This document shows positions 1 to 7,118 of a stretch of DNA of 7,828 nucleotides, piece after piece. The notes beneath the pieces were generated by a model, which saw only the letters and a list, made by a program, of their open reading frames with translations, searched no databases and was not told the origin of the DNA. The stretch is from an uncultured Arcobacter sp. (GTDB lineage Bacteria > Campylobacterota > Campylobacteria > Campylobacterales > Arcobacteraceae). The position numbers and the translations under genes were made by a program. Where the stretch lies: positions 1 to 7,828 of the forward strand of contig CAJXWI010000104.1 in assembly GCA_913062735.1 (NCBI GenBank). Reading direction: 5' to 3'. Every line of letters starts with the position of its first letter. Positions within the stretch are counted from its first letter, which is position 1.

Positions 1-41
1 AATGCTAAAAAAAATATCGATCCTATGGTATTCTTTGTCAT
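1..41 (-). CDS. tctB: Start of probable tctB (tripartite tricarboxylate transporter small permease), cut by window edge
   Basis: Only the first 13 codons are visible, reading MTKNTIGSIFFLA, and the gene runs off the left edge. The ATG at 41-39 is preceded by a good ribosome binding site (AAAGGAAAG, about 5 bases away). A short polar start running straight into a hydrophobic stretch (IGSIFFLA) fits the first membrane segment of TctB, the small four-helix subunit of TTT transporters. The gene following a TctC binding-protein gene on the same strand is commonly tctB, then tctA. The assignment rests mainly on position and this short peptide. Another small membrane protein cannot be excluded. Confidence 0.6.
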   Translation of the reverse strand, partial: MTKNTIGSIFFLA

Positions 42-56
42 AATTCTTTCCTTTGT

Positions 57-84
57 AAAAAAATAGTGGGCTTAGCCCACTATT
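57..84 (-). terminator. Intercistronic hairpin with T-run between tctC and tctB
   Basis: A perfect 10-base stem (AATAGTGGGC at 62-71 with GCCCACTATT at 75-84) with a TTA loop is followed on the minus strand by seven T (63-57). It starts directly after the tctC stop codon. In form it is a Rho-independent terminator. Because a gene with its own ribosome binding site starts only 43 bases after tctC, it probably acts as a partial terminator or 3'-end stabiliser that makes binding protein more abundant than the membrane subunits (inference). Confidence 0.85.
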
Positions 85-1056
85 CTATAAAAATCCCATT
101 TCAGTCATAAGTGAACCGATCACTTTTTCTTGACTTTCTAAGAAATTCTTGAATTCTGAAGTTGGTTTATATAAATTTGCCCAACCATTTCTTTTTCTAA
201 CTACTTCCCATTCAGGAGTGTCATACATTTTCTTTAAAACAGCTGCCATTGCGTCTGTTTTTGCTTGTGGTAAGTTAGGAGCTGCAAAGAAACCTCTCCA
301 GTTTGCAAAGTATGCGTCTGCACCCATGCTTTTAAATGATGGAATTCCTTCAATTGCAGTATCAGCAGTAACACCAATAATTTTTAATTGACCCTTCATA
401 TGTTTTTCTAATACTTCACCAAGACCAGTTGAAAGAACATCTACTTCACCAGTTAATAAACCAGCCATTGCTTTTCCACCTGCATCATAAGGTACATATC
501 TAACAGATGTTGGGTTTCCACCAGCTGCTTTGAAAATTTGTGCTGCAACTAAATGATCCATTGAACCTCTTGAACTACCACCTGCAACTTTTACTTTTCT
601 AGGGTTTTTTTGAAATGCTGCTTGAACATCTGCCCATGTTTTGAACTTAGAGTCTTTTCTTACAACTAAAACACCATAATCAGCAATTACAGAACCAACC
701 AAAGTTAAATCTCTAAATGATTGTGGAAACACACCTTGTAATGATCTAATTACAATTGGAGTAGAGTTTACCATTAAAGTATTCTTTTGTTTTTTAGCAG
801 TTTCAATAATATAGGCAATAGCTTTACCGCCACCACCACCACTCATATTTTCAAAAGAAGTTTGATTAACTAAACCTGATTTCTTTAATGCTTCACCAAC
901 ACCTCTAGCAGTTCCATCCCAACCACCACCAGCTCCACCAGGAATTAAGAAGTGAATCTTCTCAACATCTGCTGCAACACTACTAGTAGCCATACCAGTA
1001 ACTAATAGTCCAGCCAGTGCTAAACTTTTAACCGTTTTCGTAAAAATTTGTTTCAT
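85..1056 (-). CDS. tctC: Tripartite tricarboxylate transporter substrate-binding protein (TctC/Bug family)
   Basis: Periplasmic receptor that binds a carboxylate and delivers it to the TctA/TctB membrane subunits, which are driven by an ion gradient. The 323 residues match the usual length of the family. Residues 1-29 are a Sec signal peptide: KQIFTKTVK, a hydrophobic core LALAGLLVTG, and a cleavage region SVAAD. The mature protein begins with the family-typical IHFLIPGGAGGGWDGTAR (residues 34-51), whose Gly-rich loop and Asp47 lie where Bug proteins contact ligand carboxylates. Later come a second Gly-rich stretch (MSGGGGGKA, about 71-79) and a WADVQAAF segment typical of TctC. The ATG at 1056 has a Shine-Dalgarno (AAAGGAT) 6 bases upstream. 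The ligand cannot be read from sequence: citrate, other tricarboxylates, dicarboxylates and aromatic acids are all known for the family. Confidence 0.9.
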   Translation of the reverse strand: MKQIFTKTVKSLALAGLLVTGMATSSVAADVEKIHFLIPGGAGGGWDGTARGVGEALKKSGLVNQTSFENMSGGGGGKAIAYIIETAKKQKNTLMVNSTPIVIRSLQGVFPQSFRDLTLVGSVIADYGVLVVRKDSKFKTWADVQAAFQKNPRKVKVAGGSSRGSMDHLVAAQIFKAAGGNPTSVRYVPYDAGGKAMAGLLTGEVDVLSTGLGEVLEKHMKGQLKIIGVTADTAIEGIPSFKSMGADAYFANWRGFFAAPNLPQAKTDAMAAVLKKMYDTPEWEVVRKRNGWANLYKPTSEFKNFLESQEKVIGSLMTEMGFL

Positions 1057-1087
1057 AGTAATCCTTTAATTAATTCTATATCTTAAA

Positions 1088-1116
1088 AGTATAAAGCAAT
1101 AAAATGTAAAAAAAAT
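1088..1116 (-). promoter_or_regulatory. Candidate promoter for tctC
   Basis: On the minus strand TATACT (1093-1088) preceded by TTGCTT forms a good extended -10 element, 31 bases before the tctC start codon. No TTGACA-like -35 is present; T-rich DNA (1119-1111) occupies that place, which is usual in Campylobacterota promoters. The strong terminator of rpsI upstream makes a promoter in this gap necessary. Exact position is inferred. Confidence 0.45.
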
Positions 1117-1284
1117 GAAATTTTATAATATTTATATATTTTATTGATTTAGGGCTTTTAAAAAGGGTAACAAAAAGGAATGAGTAGTACTTAATAAAGG
1201 AATGAAGAAAAGAGCTAAAATTTTGTTTTTTAAAAAAATATAGTAAAACAATATATAATATATTGTAAATAAGGAATTTGGCAT
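1117..1284. other. AT-rich intergenic stretch between rpsI terminator and tctC promoter
   Basis: No credible gene is present. The one notable structure is a near-perfect palindrome at 1249-1265 (CAATATAT, one base, ATATATTG), which might be a regulator site upstream of tctC. In DNA this rich in A and T it could equally be chance. A reading frame crossing this stretch on the minus strand is a low-complexity shadow running into rpsI. Confidence 0.5.
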
Positions 1285-1317
1285 AAAAAAAGGGAGAACA
1301 TAAATGCTCTCCCTTTT
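1285..1317 (-). terminator. Rho-independent terminator of the rplM-rpsI operon
   Basis: A 10-base perfect stem (AAAAGGGAGA at 1288-1297 with TCTCCCTTTT at 1308-1317) is followed on the minus strand by a run of seven T (1291-1285). It begins 25 bases after the rpsI stop codon. The A-tract on the other side could also let it work on plus-strand transcripts, but no plus-strand gene ends here. Confidence 0.92.
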
Positions 1318-1342
1318 AGAAAATAGAATAAAATTTGTTCGA

Positions 1343-1732
1343 TTATCTTTTTGAGAACTGAACAGACTTTCTTGCTTTTTTTCTACCGTATTTTTTTCTT
1401 TCAACTGATCTAGCATCTCTAGTTAATAAACCAAATGGTTTAACAATAACTCTAAATTGCTCATCAAAAGCAACTAGTGCTCTAGAAATACCATGTCTAA
1501 CAGCATCAGCTTGTGCAGAGTAACCTCCACCTACAGTTTTGATAACTAAATTAACAGAAGTTTCTTGTTTAGTTACTTCTAATGGTTGCATAACTCTCTT
1601 TTTAATAGCTTCATGTCCACCTAACCATACGTCTAAAGACATACCATTAACAGTGATTTCACCTTTTCCAGCTTCTAACCATACTTTAGCTACTGCAGAC
1701 TTTCTTCTACCTGTTGCGTAAATTTTTGCCAT
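1343..1732 (-). CDS. rpsI: 30S ribosomal protein S9
   Basis: Small-subunit ribosomal protein whose C-terminal tail reaches the P-site tRNA. The 129 residues match the bacterial family. Visible marks are the N-terminal [15 protein letters not shown] (5-19), the central [19 protein letters not shown] (68-86) and the canonical basic end [12 protein letters not shown]. The ATG at 1732 lies 2 bases after the rplM stop, and its Shine-Dalgarno (AAAGGAT) overlaps the last codons of rplM, so the two genes are co-transcribed and probably translationally coupled. The rplM-rpsI pair is conserved across bacteria. A terminator follows directly. Confidence 0.98.
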   Translation of the reverse strand: MAKIYATGRRKSAVAKVWLEAGKGEITVNGMSLDVWLGGHEAIKKRVMQPLEVTKQETSVNLVIKTVGGGYSAQADAVRHGISRALVAFDEQFRVIVKPFGLLTRDARSVERKKYGRKKARKSVQFSKR

Positions 1733-1734
1733 AA

Positions 1735-2157
1735 TTAAGATCCTTTAATTTGCGCAGAATGAGGATGCTCAGCATCTGCATATACTTTTAATTTTTTGAT
1801 CATAACTTTACCAAGTTTTGTTTTAGGTAACATCCCTCTAGTTGCTAATCTGAATAATTTTTCTGGATTGCTTGTTAACATTTCAGACATTTTATGAGTT
1901 TTTGTACTACCAAAATACCCTGAGTGTGTGAAATATTCTTTTTGCTCCATTTTTTTACCAGTAAATCTAGCTTTAGAAGCATTGATAATTACAACATAAT
2001 CACCACAATCAACGTGTGGTGTAAAGTTTACTTTATCTTTACCTCTTAAAATAGTAGCAACTTCAGTAATAATTCTACCAAATACTTTGTCAGTAGCATC
2101 AATTACGTGCCATGCTCTTTGAATTTCATTAGCTTTCGCCATTTGAGTAAATTTCAT
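1735..2157 (-). CDS. rplM: 50S ribosomal protein L13
   Basis: Large-subunit protein that binds 23S rRNA early in assembly. The 140 residues are the normal length. Recognisable family segments are [21 protein letters not shown] (14-34), [25 protein letters not shown] (37-61), the [14 protein letters not shown] [10 protein letters not shown] (74-83) and [10 protein letters not shown] (107-116). The ATG at 2157 is preceded by GGAG 8 bases upstream. The start [12 protein letters not shown] with a second Met at residue 6 is the form seen in Arcobacter relatives; the upstream Met has the Shine-Dalgarno and is preferred. It is the first gene of a two-gene operon with rpsI. Confidence 0.98.
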   Translation of the reverse strand: MKFTQMAKANEIQRAWHVIDATDKVFGRIITEVATILRGKDKVNFTPHVDCGDYVVIINASKARFTGKKMEQKEYFTHSGYFGSTKTHKMSEMLTSNPEKLFRLATRGMLPKTKLGKVMIKKLKVYADAEHPHSAQIKGS

Positions 2158-2188
2158 TTATTATCTCCGATTTGATTAATGAGGTGGC

Positions 2189-2228
2189 ATAATAAACTAT
2201 TTATACTTAAGCGTGGCTTAAATTAAGT
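2189..2228 (-). promoter_or_regulatory. Probable rplM-rpsI promoter region with short inverted repeat
   Basis: The 82 bases between the kinase gene and rplM hold two possible -10 elements on the minus strand, TATAAA (2205-2200) and TATTAT (2194-2189). Upstream is a perfect 6-base inverted repeat, TTAAGC with GCTTAA around a 3-base centre (2207-2221). The repeat lacks a T-run, so it is a poor terminator; it could be an operator or chance. No clear -35 hexamer is visible. Confidence 0.35.
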
Positions 2229-2239
2229 AAGATTTAATT

Positions 2240-3622
2240 TTATTTCTTGAATTTAATTATAAATCTTGAACCAAGGCTTAGAGCACTTTGAATTTCAAGA
2301 GAAAAGCCATGTATTTTAATAATACTATTAACAATAAAAAGTCCTAATCCAAGAGAATTATTCCATGTATTATGAGAGACTCTGTAAAATTTAGAGGCAA
2401 TTAGTTTTAGCTCTTTTTCTCCAATTCCAATTCCAAAATCCTCCACAATTATTTCATCTTCATATAAATAAATATTTATCTTTTCCTCCGAATATTTAAG
2501 GGCATTTTCTAAAAGGTTAGATAAGACAATATTGAACATAGTTTCATCTACTTTTAGGTTTAGATTGCCTTTTATAATATTAATCTCTCTGTGCTTGTAT
2601 TTGGCTTCTAAATCACTAATAATTTCTTCACAAAGTTTATTAATGGATATTTCTTTTACCAAGAGTTTTTGTTTTCCTTCATCTAGTTTGAGAGATAAAC
2701 GTATGGTATCAATTATAGAGGTCATTTTATTGGCATTGGCATTAATTTTATGTAAAAATTTTTCTTTTATTTCATACGCTAAATCTCTGTCATTTAAAAT
2801 TGTTTCTGTATAACCAGAAATAATTGCAATAGGGTTTTTAAACTCATGAGAAATTGCTGAAATAATTTCATCTTTTTGTCTGTTTGCTAATTTTAATTTG
2901 GCAGTTTGTTTGGCTTTTTGTTTGTCTCTTTTTGAAAGTTTATTAGACATAATGTTTAAATATCTTGTAATTCTGTGAAACTCAACAGTATAAGACGATT
3001 CTATTTTGTACTTATTTTTTTTATTGGACAAATCAATTAAAAAAGTTAGAATATTGTTTGTTTCTTCTTTAATTTGATTGGAAATTCTGTATGCAACAAA
3101 AAAAGCACCAATTAAAAATAGAAAGACTATTGTAAAAATTTGCAGAGCTAAAGAAACGAAGTTATCACTGATTTGTTCAATATCATCCGCCATTCTTATA
3201 TAAAGTGTTTCTCCTTGAAGGGTTATTTTTTTTGCAACATAAAGAAGTTCTTTATTAAGAGTATGAGAAAAACGTATTTTACTTCCTCTACCTAGCTTTT
3301 CCGCTCGTACTATTTCATAACGGCTTGAATGATTTTCCATAAGTTTTTTGTTTTTATCACTTTCTGCTATTACAAGGCCTGTATAATCAATAATAGTTAT
3401 TCTCAAGTTAGTAGCAGTCTTTAGGTTCTTTACTTGTACATCTAAGCTGTCTTTATTTATTAATAATGCTGAAAATGTATCAATATTTTGACCCAAATTG
3501 TATTTAATTTGTTCAATATAAATTGATTTTGACCAATAATACGTGGTTACTGAAATTGCCAGTAATAAAAAAAGAAATAACATTGAAAAAGTACGTAAAA
3601 AAAGTTGGTGAATTTTAATCAA
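2240..3622 (-). CDS. Membrane sensor histidine kinase, probable phosphate-sensing partner (PhoR/PhosS-like)
   Basis: Two-component kinase that autophosphorylates on His and passes the phosphate to the regulator encoded just upstream. Layout of the 460 residues: a short basic start, TM1 about 11-29, an extracytoplasmic sensor of about 125 residues (with NLRITIIDYTGLVIAESDK, a PAS-like fold signature of PhoR-type sensors), TM2 about 157-178, a linker with a basic coiled region, then the dimerisation helix with His259 in SHEFKNP. The ATPase domain has the N box (SNLLENALKYS, 368-378), G1 DFGIGI (395-400) and G2 SLGLGLFIV (423-431). The start is TTG at 3622, 4 bases inside the regulator gene. It is chosen because a strong Shine-Dalgarno (GGAGAAGG) lies 9 bases upstream, and the first ATG (residue 14) would remove the basic start and part of TM1. 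The role in phosphate control is inferred from location beside pst-phoU. Confidence 0.9.
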   Translation of the reverse strand: MIKIHQLFLRTFSMLFLFLLLAISVTTYYWSKSIYIEQIKYNLGQNIDTFSALLINKDSLDVQVKNLKTATNLRITIIDYTGLVIAESDKNKKLMENHSSRYEIVRAEKLGRGSKIRFSHTLNKELLYVAKKITLQGETLYIRMADDIEQISDNFVSLALQIFTIVFLFLIGAFFVAYRISNQIKEETNNILTFLIDLSNKKNKYKIESSYTVEFHRITRYLNIMSNKLSKRDKQKAKQTAKLKLANRQKDEIISAISHEFKNPIAIISGYTETILNDRDLAYEIKEKFLHKINANANKMTSIIDTIRLSLKLDEGKQKLLVKEISINKLCEEIISDLEAKYKHREINIIKGNLNLKVDETMFNIVLSNLLENALKYSEEKINIYLYEDEIIVEDFGIGIGEKELKLIASKFYRVSHNTWNNSLGLGLFIVNSIIKIHGFSLEIQSALSLGSRFIIKFKK

Positions 3623-4290
3623 AATATATAACCTTCTCCTCTAACGGATTTAATATAATCTTTTTCCCCTTTTGGGTCGATTTTGGTTTTCAAACGGTTT
3701 AAAGCGACATTGACTGTTTTTAGTTTTTTGTCATAAGAATCTTTCCATACCGTTTCAAGTAAATATTCTCTTGATAATAAAATATCTTTGTTTTTAAAAA
3801 ACTCTAATAATAAATCATGCTCTAATTGTGTTAACTCTATTTCTTCATTGTTAATAAAAAATCTTTTTTTCTGAGCTTTATAAACAATATCTTTTATTTT
3901 TAATACATCAATTTCTTTATTACTTCTTTTTAATACAGCTTTAATTCTTGCATTAAGTTCTTTAATTTTGAAGGGTTTTGTAATATAATCATCTGCATAA
4001 TGCTCAAAACCTTCTAAAATATCTTCGTCTTTGTCTTTTGCGCTTAAATAAATAACGGGTGAATTATAACCCTTATTTCTAATGTCAGCAATAAAAGTTG
4101 TTCCATCAATTCCTGGTAAGTTCCTGTCCATTAGGATTAAGTGAATAGTTTCTTCTTCCAATACTTCATAAAGTTGTTTGTTTACATTTAAAAATCCAAT
4201 AGTTTCGTAATTTTCTTTTTGTAAGGTATATTCAAGAAGTTCTAAAATATCTTCTTCATCCTCAACAATTAATATTAAACTTTTGTCCAT
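3619..4290 (-). CDS. OmpR/PhoB-family response regulator, probable phosphate regulator
   Basis: DNA-binding regulator activated by phosphorylation. In its 223 residues the receiver domain (1-120) keeps the acidic pocket Glu10-Asp11, phosphoacceptor Asp55 (LILMDRNLPG), the switch Ser83 and Lys105 in DYITKPF. A winged helix (about 128-223) ends in the classic NRLKTKI...IKSVRGEGYIF signature. All key residues are intact. ATG at 4290 has AAAGG 8 bases upstream. Its stop overlaps the kinase start by 4 bases, so the two are coupled. Next to pstB-phoU it is best read as the PhoB/PhosR equivalent, controlling pst and its own operon. The family contains many sensors of other signals, so the role is context-based. 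Confidence 0.9.
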   Translation of the reverse strand: MDKSLILIVEDEEDILELLEYTLQKENYETIGFLNVNKQLYEVLEEETIHLILMDRNLPGIDGTTFIADIRNKGYNSPVIYLSAKDKDEDILEGFEHYADDYITKPFKIKELNARIKAVLKRSNKEIDVLKIKDIVYKAQKKRFFINNEEIELTQLEHDLLLEFFKNKDILLSREYLLETVWKDSYDKKLKTVNVALNRLKTKIDPKGEKDYIKSVRGEGYIF

Positions 4291-4352
4291 TAAAGACCTT
4301 TCAAATGATTTTACTTATTTTATTATCTTTTACTTTAAAGAGAATTATTAAT

Positions 4353-4381
4353 AGTATATTAGGGGCTGAATTTGTGAATTT
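4353..4381 (-). promoter_or_regulatory. Candidate promoter of the two-component operon with tandem repeat at -35
   Basis: A -10-like TATACT (4358-4353) lies 62 bases before the regulator start codon. At the -35 place, 17 bases upstream, sits one copy of a tandem repeat AAATTC-AC-AAATTC (4381-4368) instead of TTGACA. OmpR/PhoB-type regulators bind tandem repeats near -35, so self-regulation is possible. The 8-base period is shorter than the 11-base period of the E. coli Pho box, so this is a weak inference. Confidence 0.35.
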
Positions 4382-4389
4382 ACTTGGAT

Positions 4390-4419
4390 GTTAATATTCT
4401 AAAAATTTAGAATATTAAC
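4390..4419. repeat. Perfect 14-base inverted repeat between phoU and the response regulator
   Basis: GTTAATATTCTAAA (4390-4403) is exactly complementary to TTTAGAATATTAAC (4406-4419), with two A between, 9 bases after the phoU stop codon. It may fold as a hairpin at the 3' end of the pst-phoU transcript, although no T-run follows on the minus strand. It could also be a dimeric regulator site. Its length and perfection make it stand out even in AT-rich DNA. Confidence 0.75.
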
Positions 4420-4428
4420 AAAATATAC

Positions 4429-5094
4429 TTATGAGTTTAGTTCTCCACCTAAGTTTGCAAATAAAAGAAGATTAGCAATACTTGAAGCTCTGTCTGCAAT
4501 TTTTTCTAAACGTCTAAAAGAAGATAAAAGATCAAAATAATCTTTAGAAAGTTCTAAATGTTTTGAAATAAGTTTTAAGATGTTTTTTTCAATCATTGAA
4601 TATAAATCATCTGTTTTACTTTCTTCTACTAAGACTCTGTTATAATTTTCTTCAATAGTATGCACATCATTATTTTCAATCATTGAAATTGTTATTTCCA
4701 AGGCTTGTGTTGATGCTTTCAAAAGAGGAATTACATATTCCAAAATAGCATTAGTATTAATATCTTCACTGTATGAACGTCTAAATCCTTTTATAAAGGT
4801 CTTAGTATTAGAACCTGCTCTTATTAATTCATTGGTTATTTTTAAATAAGCAACCATCTGTCTTAAGTCTTTTGCTTCTGGAGAATATAAAGCAAGTGTT
4901 GTTACAATTAAATTATCAATTTCATTGGATTTAATGGTAAGTTTTTTTGAGGGAACGGTAATCTCATTTAAGGCTTCAATATTATTGTTTTTTAAAGCCG
5001 TTAATGCTTTTTTATTTGAATCTAAAACAAACCTTCCTAGTTCACAAATCGCTTCTGTTATTGTTTCTACTTTTTCTTCATATGTTTTTAACAT
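4429..5094 (-). CDS. phoU: Phosphate transport system regulatory protein PhoU
   Basis: Cytoplasmic helical protein that signals between the Pst transporter and the phosphate kinase, keeping the response off when phosphate is plentiful. The 221 residues form the usual two three-helix PhoU repeats. The second repeat has the family metal-site pattern FRRLEKIADRASSIA (193-207; Glu197, Asp201). The matching place in the first repeat reads LRQMVAYLKITNELIRAGSN (78-97), with Ile and Ser where Glu and Asp usually stand, so only one metal site may be intact. The ATG at 5094 overlaps the pstB stop by one base (TAATG), which implies translational coupling. A perfect inverted repeat follows the gene. Confidence 0.93.
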   Translation of the reverse strand: MLKTYEEKVETITEAICELGRFVLDSNKKALTALKNNNIEALNEITVPSKKLTIKSNEIDNLIVTTLALYSPEAKDLRQMVAYLKITNELIRAGSNTKTFIKGFRRSYSEDINTNAILEYVIPLLKASTQALEITISMIENNDVHTIEENYNRVLVEESKTDDLYSMIEKNILKLISKHLELSKDYFDLLSSFRRLEKIADRASSIANLLLFANLGGELNS

Positions 5095-5906
5095 TATCCA
5101 AACCTTCCTGTAATATAATCTTCTGTTTTTTTAAGTTTAGGATTGATAAATACATTTTCTGTTTCATCATATTCTATTAACTCACCTAAATGGAAAAATG
5201 CAGTATAATCGGCAACTCTTGCTGCTTGTTGCATATTATGAGTAACTGTAATAATGGTATATTTTTGTTTTAACTCAAGCATTAACGCTTCAATTTTTTC
5301 AGTTGAAATAGGATCAAGTGCCGATGTTGGTTCATCCATTAAAATAACTTCTGGTTGAATTGCAATGGTTCTAGCAATACATAATCGTTGTTGTTGTCCA
5401 CCTGATAAAGAAGTTCCTGGTTGGTTTAATTTATCTTTTACTTCATCCCATAAACCAGAATCTCTTAATGATTTTTCAACCAATTCATCACACGCTCTTC
5501 CTTTTTTTACAAGAGAATGTTTTATTGCAGCATAAGCAACATTATCATAGATTGATTTTGGAAAAGGATTGGGTTGTTGAAATACCATTCCAATTTTTTT
5601 TCTAACACTAACTTCATCAATGTCTTTATCGTAAATATTTTTATGATCAATGATTACTTCACCTTTGACACTAACTGAAGATATTAAATCATTCATTCTG
5701 TTTAAACATCTAAGAAATGTGGATTTTCCACAGCCAGAAGGACCAATTAATGCAGTAATTTTATTTTCATAAATATCAATATTGATATCATTTAATGCCT
5801 GATTGTCTCCGTACCAAAGATTTAATTTTTTAACATTTACTTTTGTTATTAAATTTTTATCTGCTTGCGTGTCTGTTTTTACTTTTTCTCTTATCTCTTG
5901 ATTCAT
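5094..5906 (-). CDS. pstB: Phosphate ABC transporter ATP-binding protein PstB
   Basis: ATPase that powers phosphate import through PstA/PstC. The 270 residues include a short polar N-terminal extension before the ABC domain. Walker A is GPSGCGKST (55-63), the Q-loop Gln110 lies in [12 protein letters not shown], a PstB hallmark, the signature is LSGGQ (167-171), Walker B is VILMDEP (187-193), and the switch His is His223 ([13 protein letters not shown]). The ending YITGRFG is also typical. All catalytic residues are present. ATG at 5906 has AAGGAAG 5 bases upstream. It is coupled to phoU downstream but separated from pstA by an unusual 190-base insert. Confidence 0.97.
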   Translation of the reverse strand: MNQEIREKVKTDTQADKNLITKVNVKKLNLWYGDNQALNDINIDIYENKITALIGPSGCGKSTFLRCLNRMNDLISSVSVKGEVIIDHKNIYDKDIDEVSVRKKIGMVFQQPNPFPKSIYDNVAYAAIKHSLVKKGRACDELVEKSLRDSGLWDEVKDKLNQPGTSLSGGQQQRLCIARTIAIQPEVILMDEPTSALDPISTEKIEALMLELKQKYTIITVTHNMQQAARVADYTAFFHLGELIEYDETENVFINPKLKKTEDYITGRFG

Positions 5907-6098
5907 GTTTCTTCCTTTTTTCTAGGGGCTCGTTGGGTTTTGTTTTCTTCTTTCGTTAATTCTTACAAGGCGACGTGTTTTCGTATTTTGAGGAGGGTAA
6001 CCTTCCTACTCTTTGCCTTCGTCGGTGTTCGTACCTCACACATCGACTACGGTTCCGAATCTAAAAGAGTGAAGCAGTTCACTCTTTTTAAACAATTC
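5907..6098. repeat. Structured, GC-richer non-coding insert between pstA and pstB, possible dispersed repeat
   Basis: pst genes usually lie a few bases apart; here 192 bases separate pstA from pstB. The stretch from about 5923 to 6060 is visibly richer in G and C than its neighbours. It holds an imperfect hairpin at 5991-6005 (GGAGG with CTTCC, one G-U pair on the plus strand), a hairpin at 6021-6047 (GTCGGTGT with ACAC-AT-CGAC around a 9-base loop), and the perfect hairpin at 6063-6088. A plus-strand frame of 87 codons crosses it, but its predicted product is Phe/Arg-rich with no recognisable domain and overlaps the start of pstB and end of pstA, so I do not call a gene. The best reading is an inserted repeat element of the host genome (inference). 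Confidence 0.5.
6063..6090. terminator. Bidirectional terminator-like hairpin after pstA
   Basis: AAAAGAGTGAA (6063-6073) pairs perfectly with TTCACTCTTTT (6078-6088) around a GCAG loop. T-rich ends lie on both strands: five T (6085-6089) on plus, four T (6066-6063) on minus. On the minus strand it begins 10 bases after the pstA stop and would reduce readthrough into pstB. On the plus strand it would end any transcript of the insert. Confidence 0.7.
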
Positions 6099-7118
6099 TC
6101 ACCATTTAACTTCGTACTTTTTTCTTAGATAAATAGCAACAGCGTTTAAGGAAATAAGTAAGGTTAATAAAACCATGATTCCAGCTGCTGTTTTTTCTAT
6201 ATACATTCGTTCTGGCATTCCTGCCCATGTAAATAACTGTGCTGGCATTACTGTTGCAGCTTCTACAAATGAACTTGGAGAATCAGGAATAAATGCAATC
6301 ATTCCAATAATAATTAAAGGAGCAGTTTCTCCCATTGCTTGTGCAAGACCAATTATTGATCCTGTTAAAATACCAGGAAAAGCTAAAGGTAAAACATGAT
6401 CTTTTGTTACTTGAATTTTTGTTAAACCAAGAGCAAAACCCGCTTGTCTAATTGAATCAGGAACTGAACGTAAAGCAGCTCGTGAACTTACGATAATAAT
6501 AGGTAAGGTCATAAGTGCTAGCGTTAATCCCCCAACTAAAGGTGAAGACCTTGGCATTCCAAATAAAGATATAAAAATAGCAAGACCTAAAAGTCCAAAT
6601 AAAATAGAAGGAATTGCTGCAAGATTATTGATATTAATTTCAATGATTCTAGTAAATTTATTATCTCCTGCAAATTCCTCTAAATAAATAGCTGTCATAA
6701 CTCCAATTGGAAAAGCAAAAGCCATGGTTACTAAAAGCGTTAGAATTGAACCAATAAATGCAGATTTAATTCCTGCATATTCAGGAATCTTTGAATCTCC
6801 GTTTGAGAAAAAGATGGTTGTAAAACTAAGTCTCAAAAAACTGTATTTCTTTAATTCTTCTACTGTTTTTAAATCTTTTTCTTTTAATTTATAGTAGTGA
6901 CCTTTTAAATATTGATCTACTTGATCATCTGCTAATACCCATTGATGCGCTTTAGTGTTCATTAAACTTGGGTTTTCTTTTACTTGTCTTGGAATATTTC
7001 TTAGCCAAGCTCTAGATACCAATTTTCTGTATTTTTTTTCAACGGATAATCGTGTATTCTTTAATGATTTTTCATTGTAAGTAATTTCTATATTGATATA
7101 AGCTTGTTTTTCAACTTG
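6099..7118 (-). pseudogene. pstA: Phosphate ABC transporter permease PstA, 5' end missing
   Basis: Inner-membrane subunit of the Pst phosphate importer. The frame is open for 339 codons, from a stop at 7119-7121 to TGA at 6099. Counting from TTG at 7022, membrane segments lie at about 86-115, 131-153, 162-178, 217-240 and 281-300, and the ATPase-contact EAA loop is IRQAGFALGL...LPLAFPGI (191-218). The roughly 30 residues before that TTG (QAYINIEITY, then EKKYRKLVSRAWLRN) still look like the long N-terminal segment (DUF3333 type) of PstA proteins from this group. The TTG is therefore not the true start: the first membrane helix and start codon are lost at the sequence change near 7107-7119. 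Whether the gene is truly broken in a living genome or cut by a misjoined assembly cannot be told from here. Confidence 0.85.

Noticed and set aside
1249..1265. CAATATAT/ATATATTG palindrome as a metal-regulator box
   Set aside because: Built only of common AT words in AT-rich DNA and far from the tctC promoter; not enough to call a site.
1141..1416. Minus-strand frame of 91 codons overlapping the end of rpsI
   Set aside because: Low-complexity shadow passing through the rpsI terminator, with the start inside rpsI in another phase.
6051..6060. GGTTCCGAAT resembling a tRNA T-arm
   Set aside because: No acceptor stem, anticodon arm or CCA end can be built around it.
5865..6128. Plus-strand frame of 87 codons across the pstA-pstB insert
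   Set aside because: It overlaps pstB and pstA coding ends, has a Phe/Arg-rich product without domain, and is better explained as a structured repeat; a start signal is not evident.
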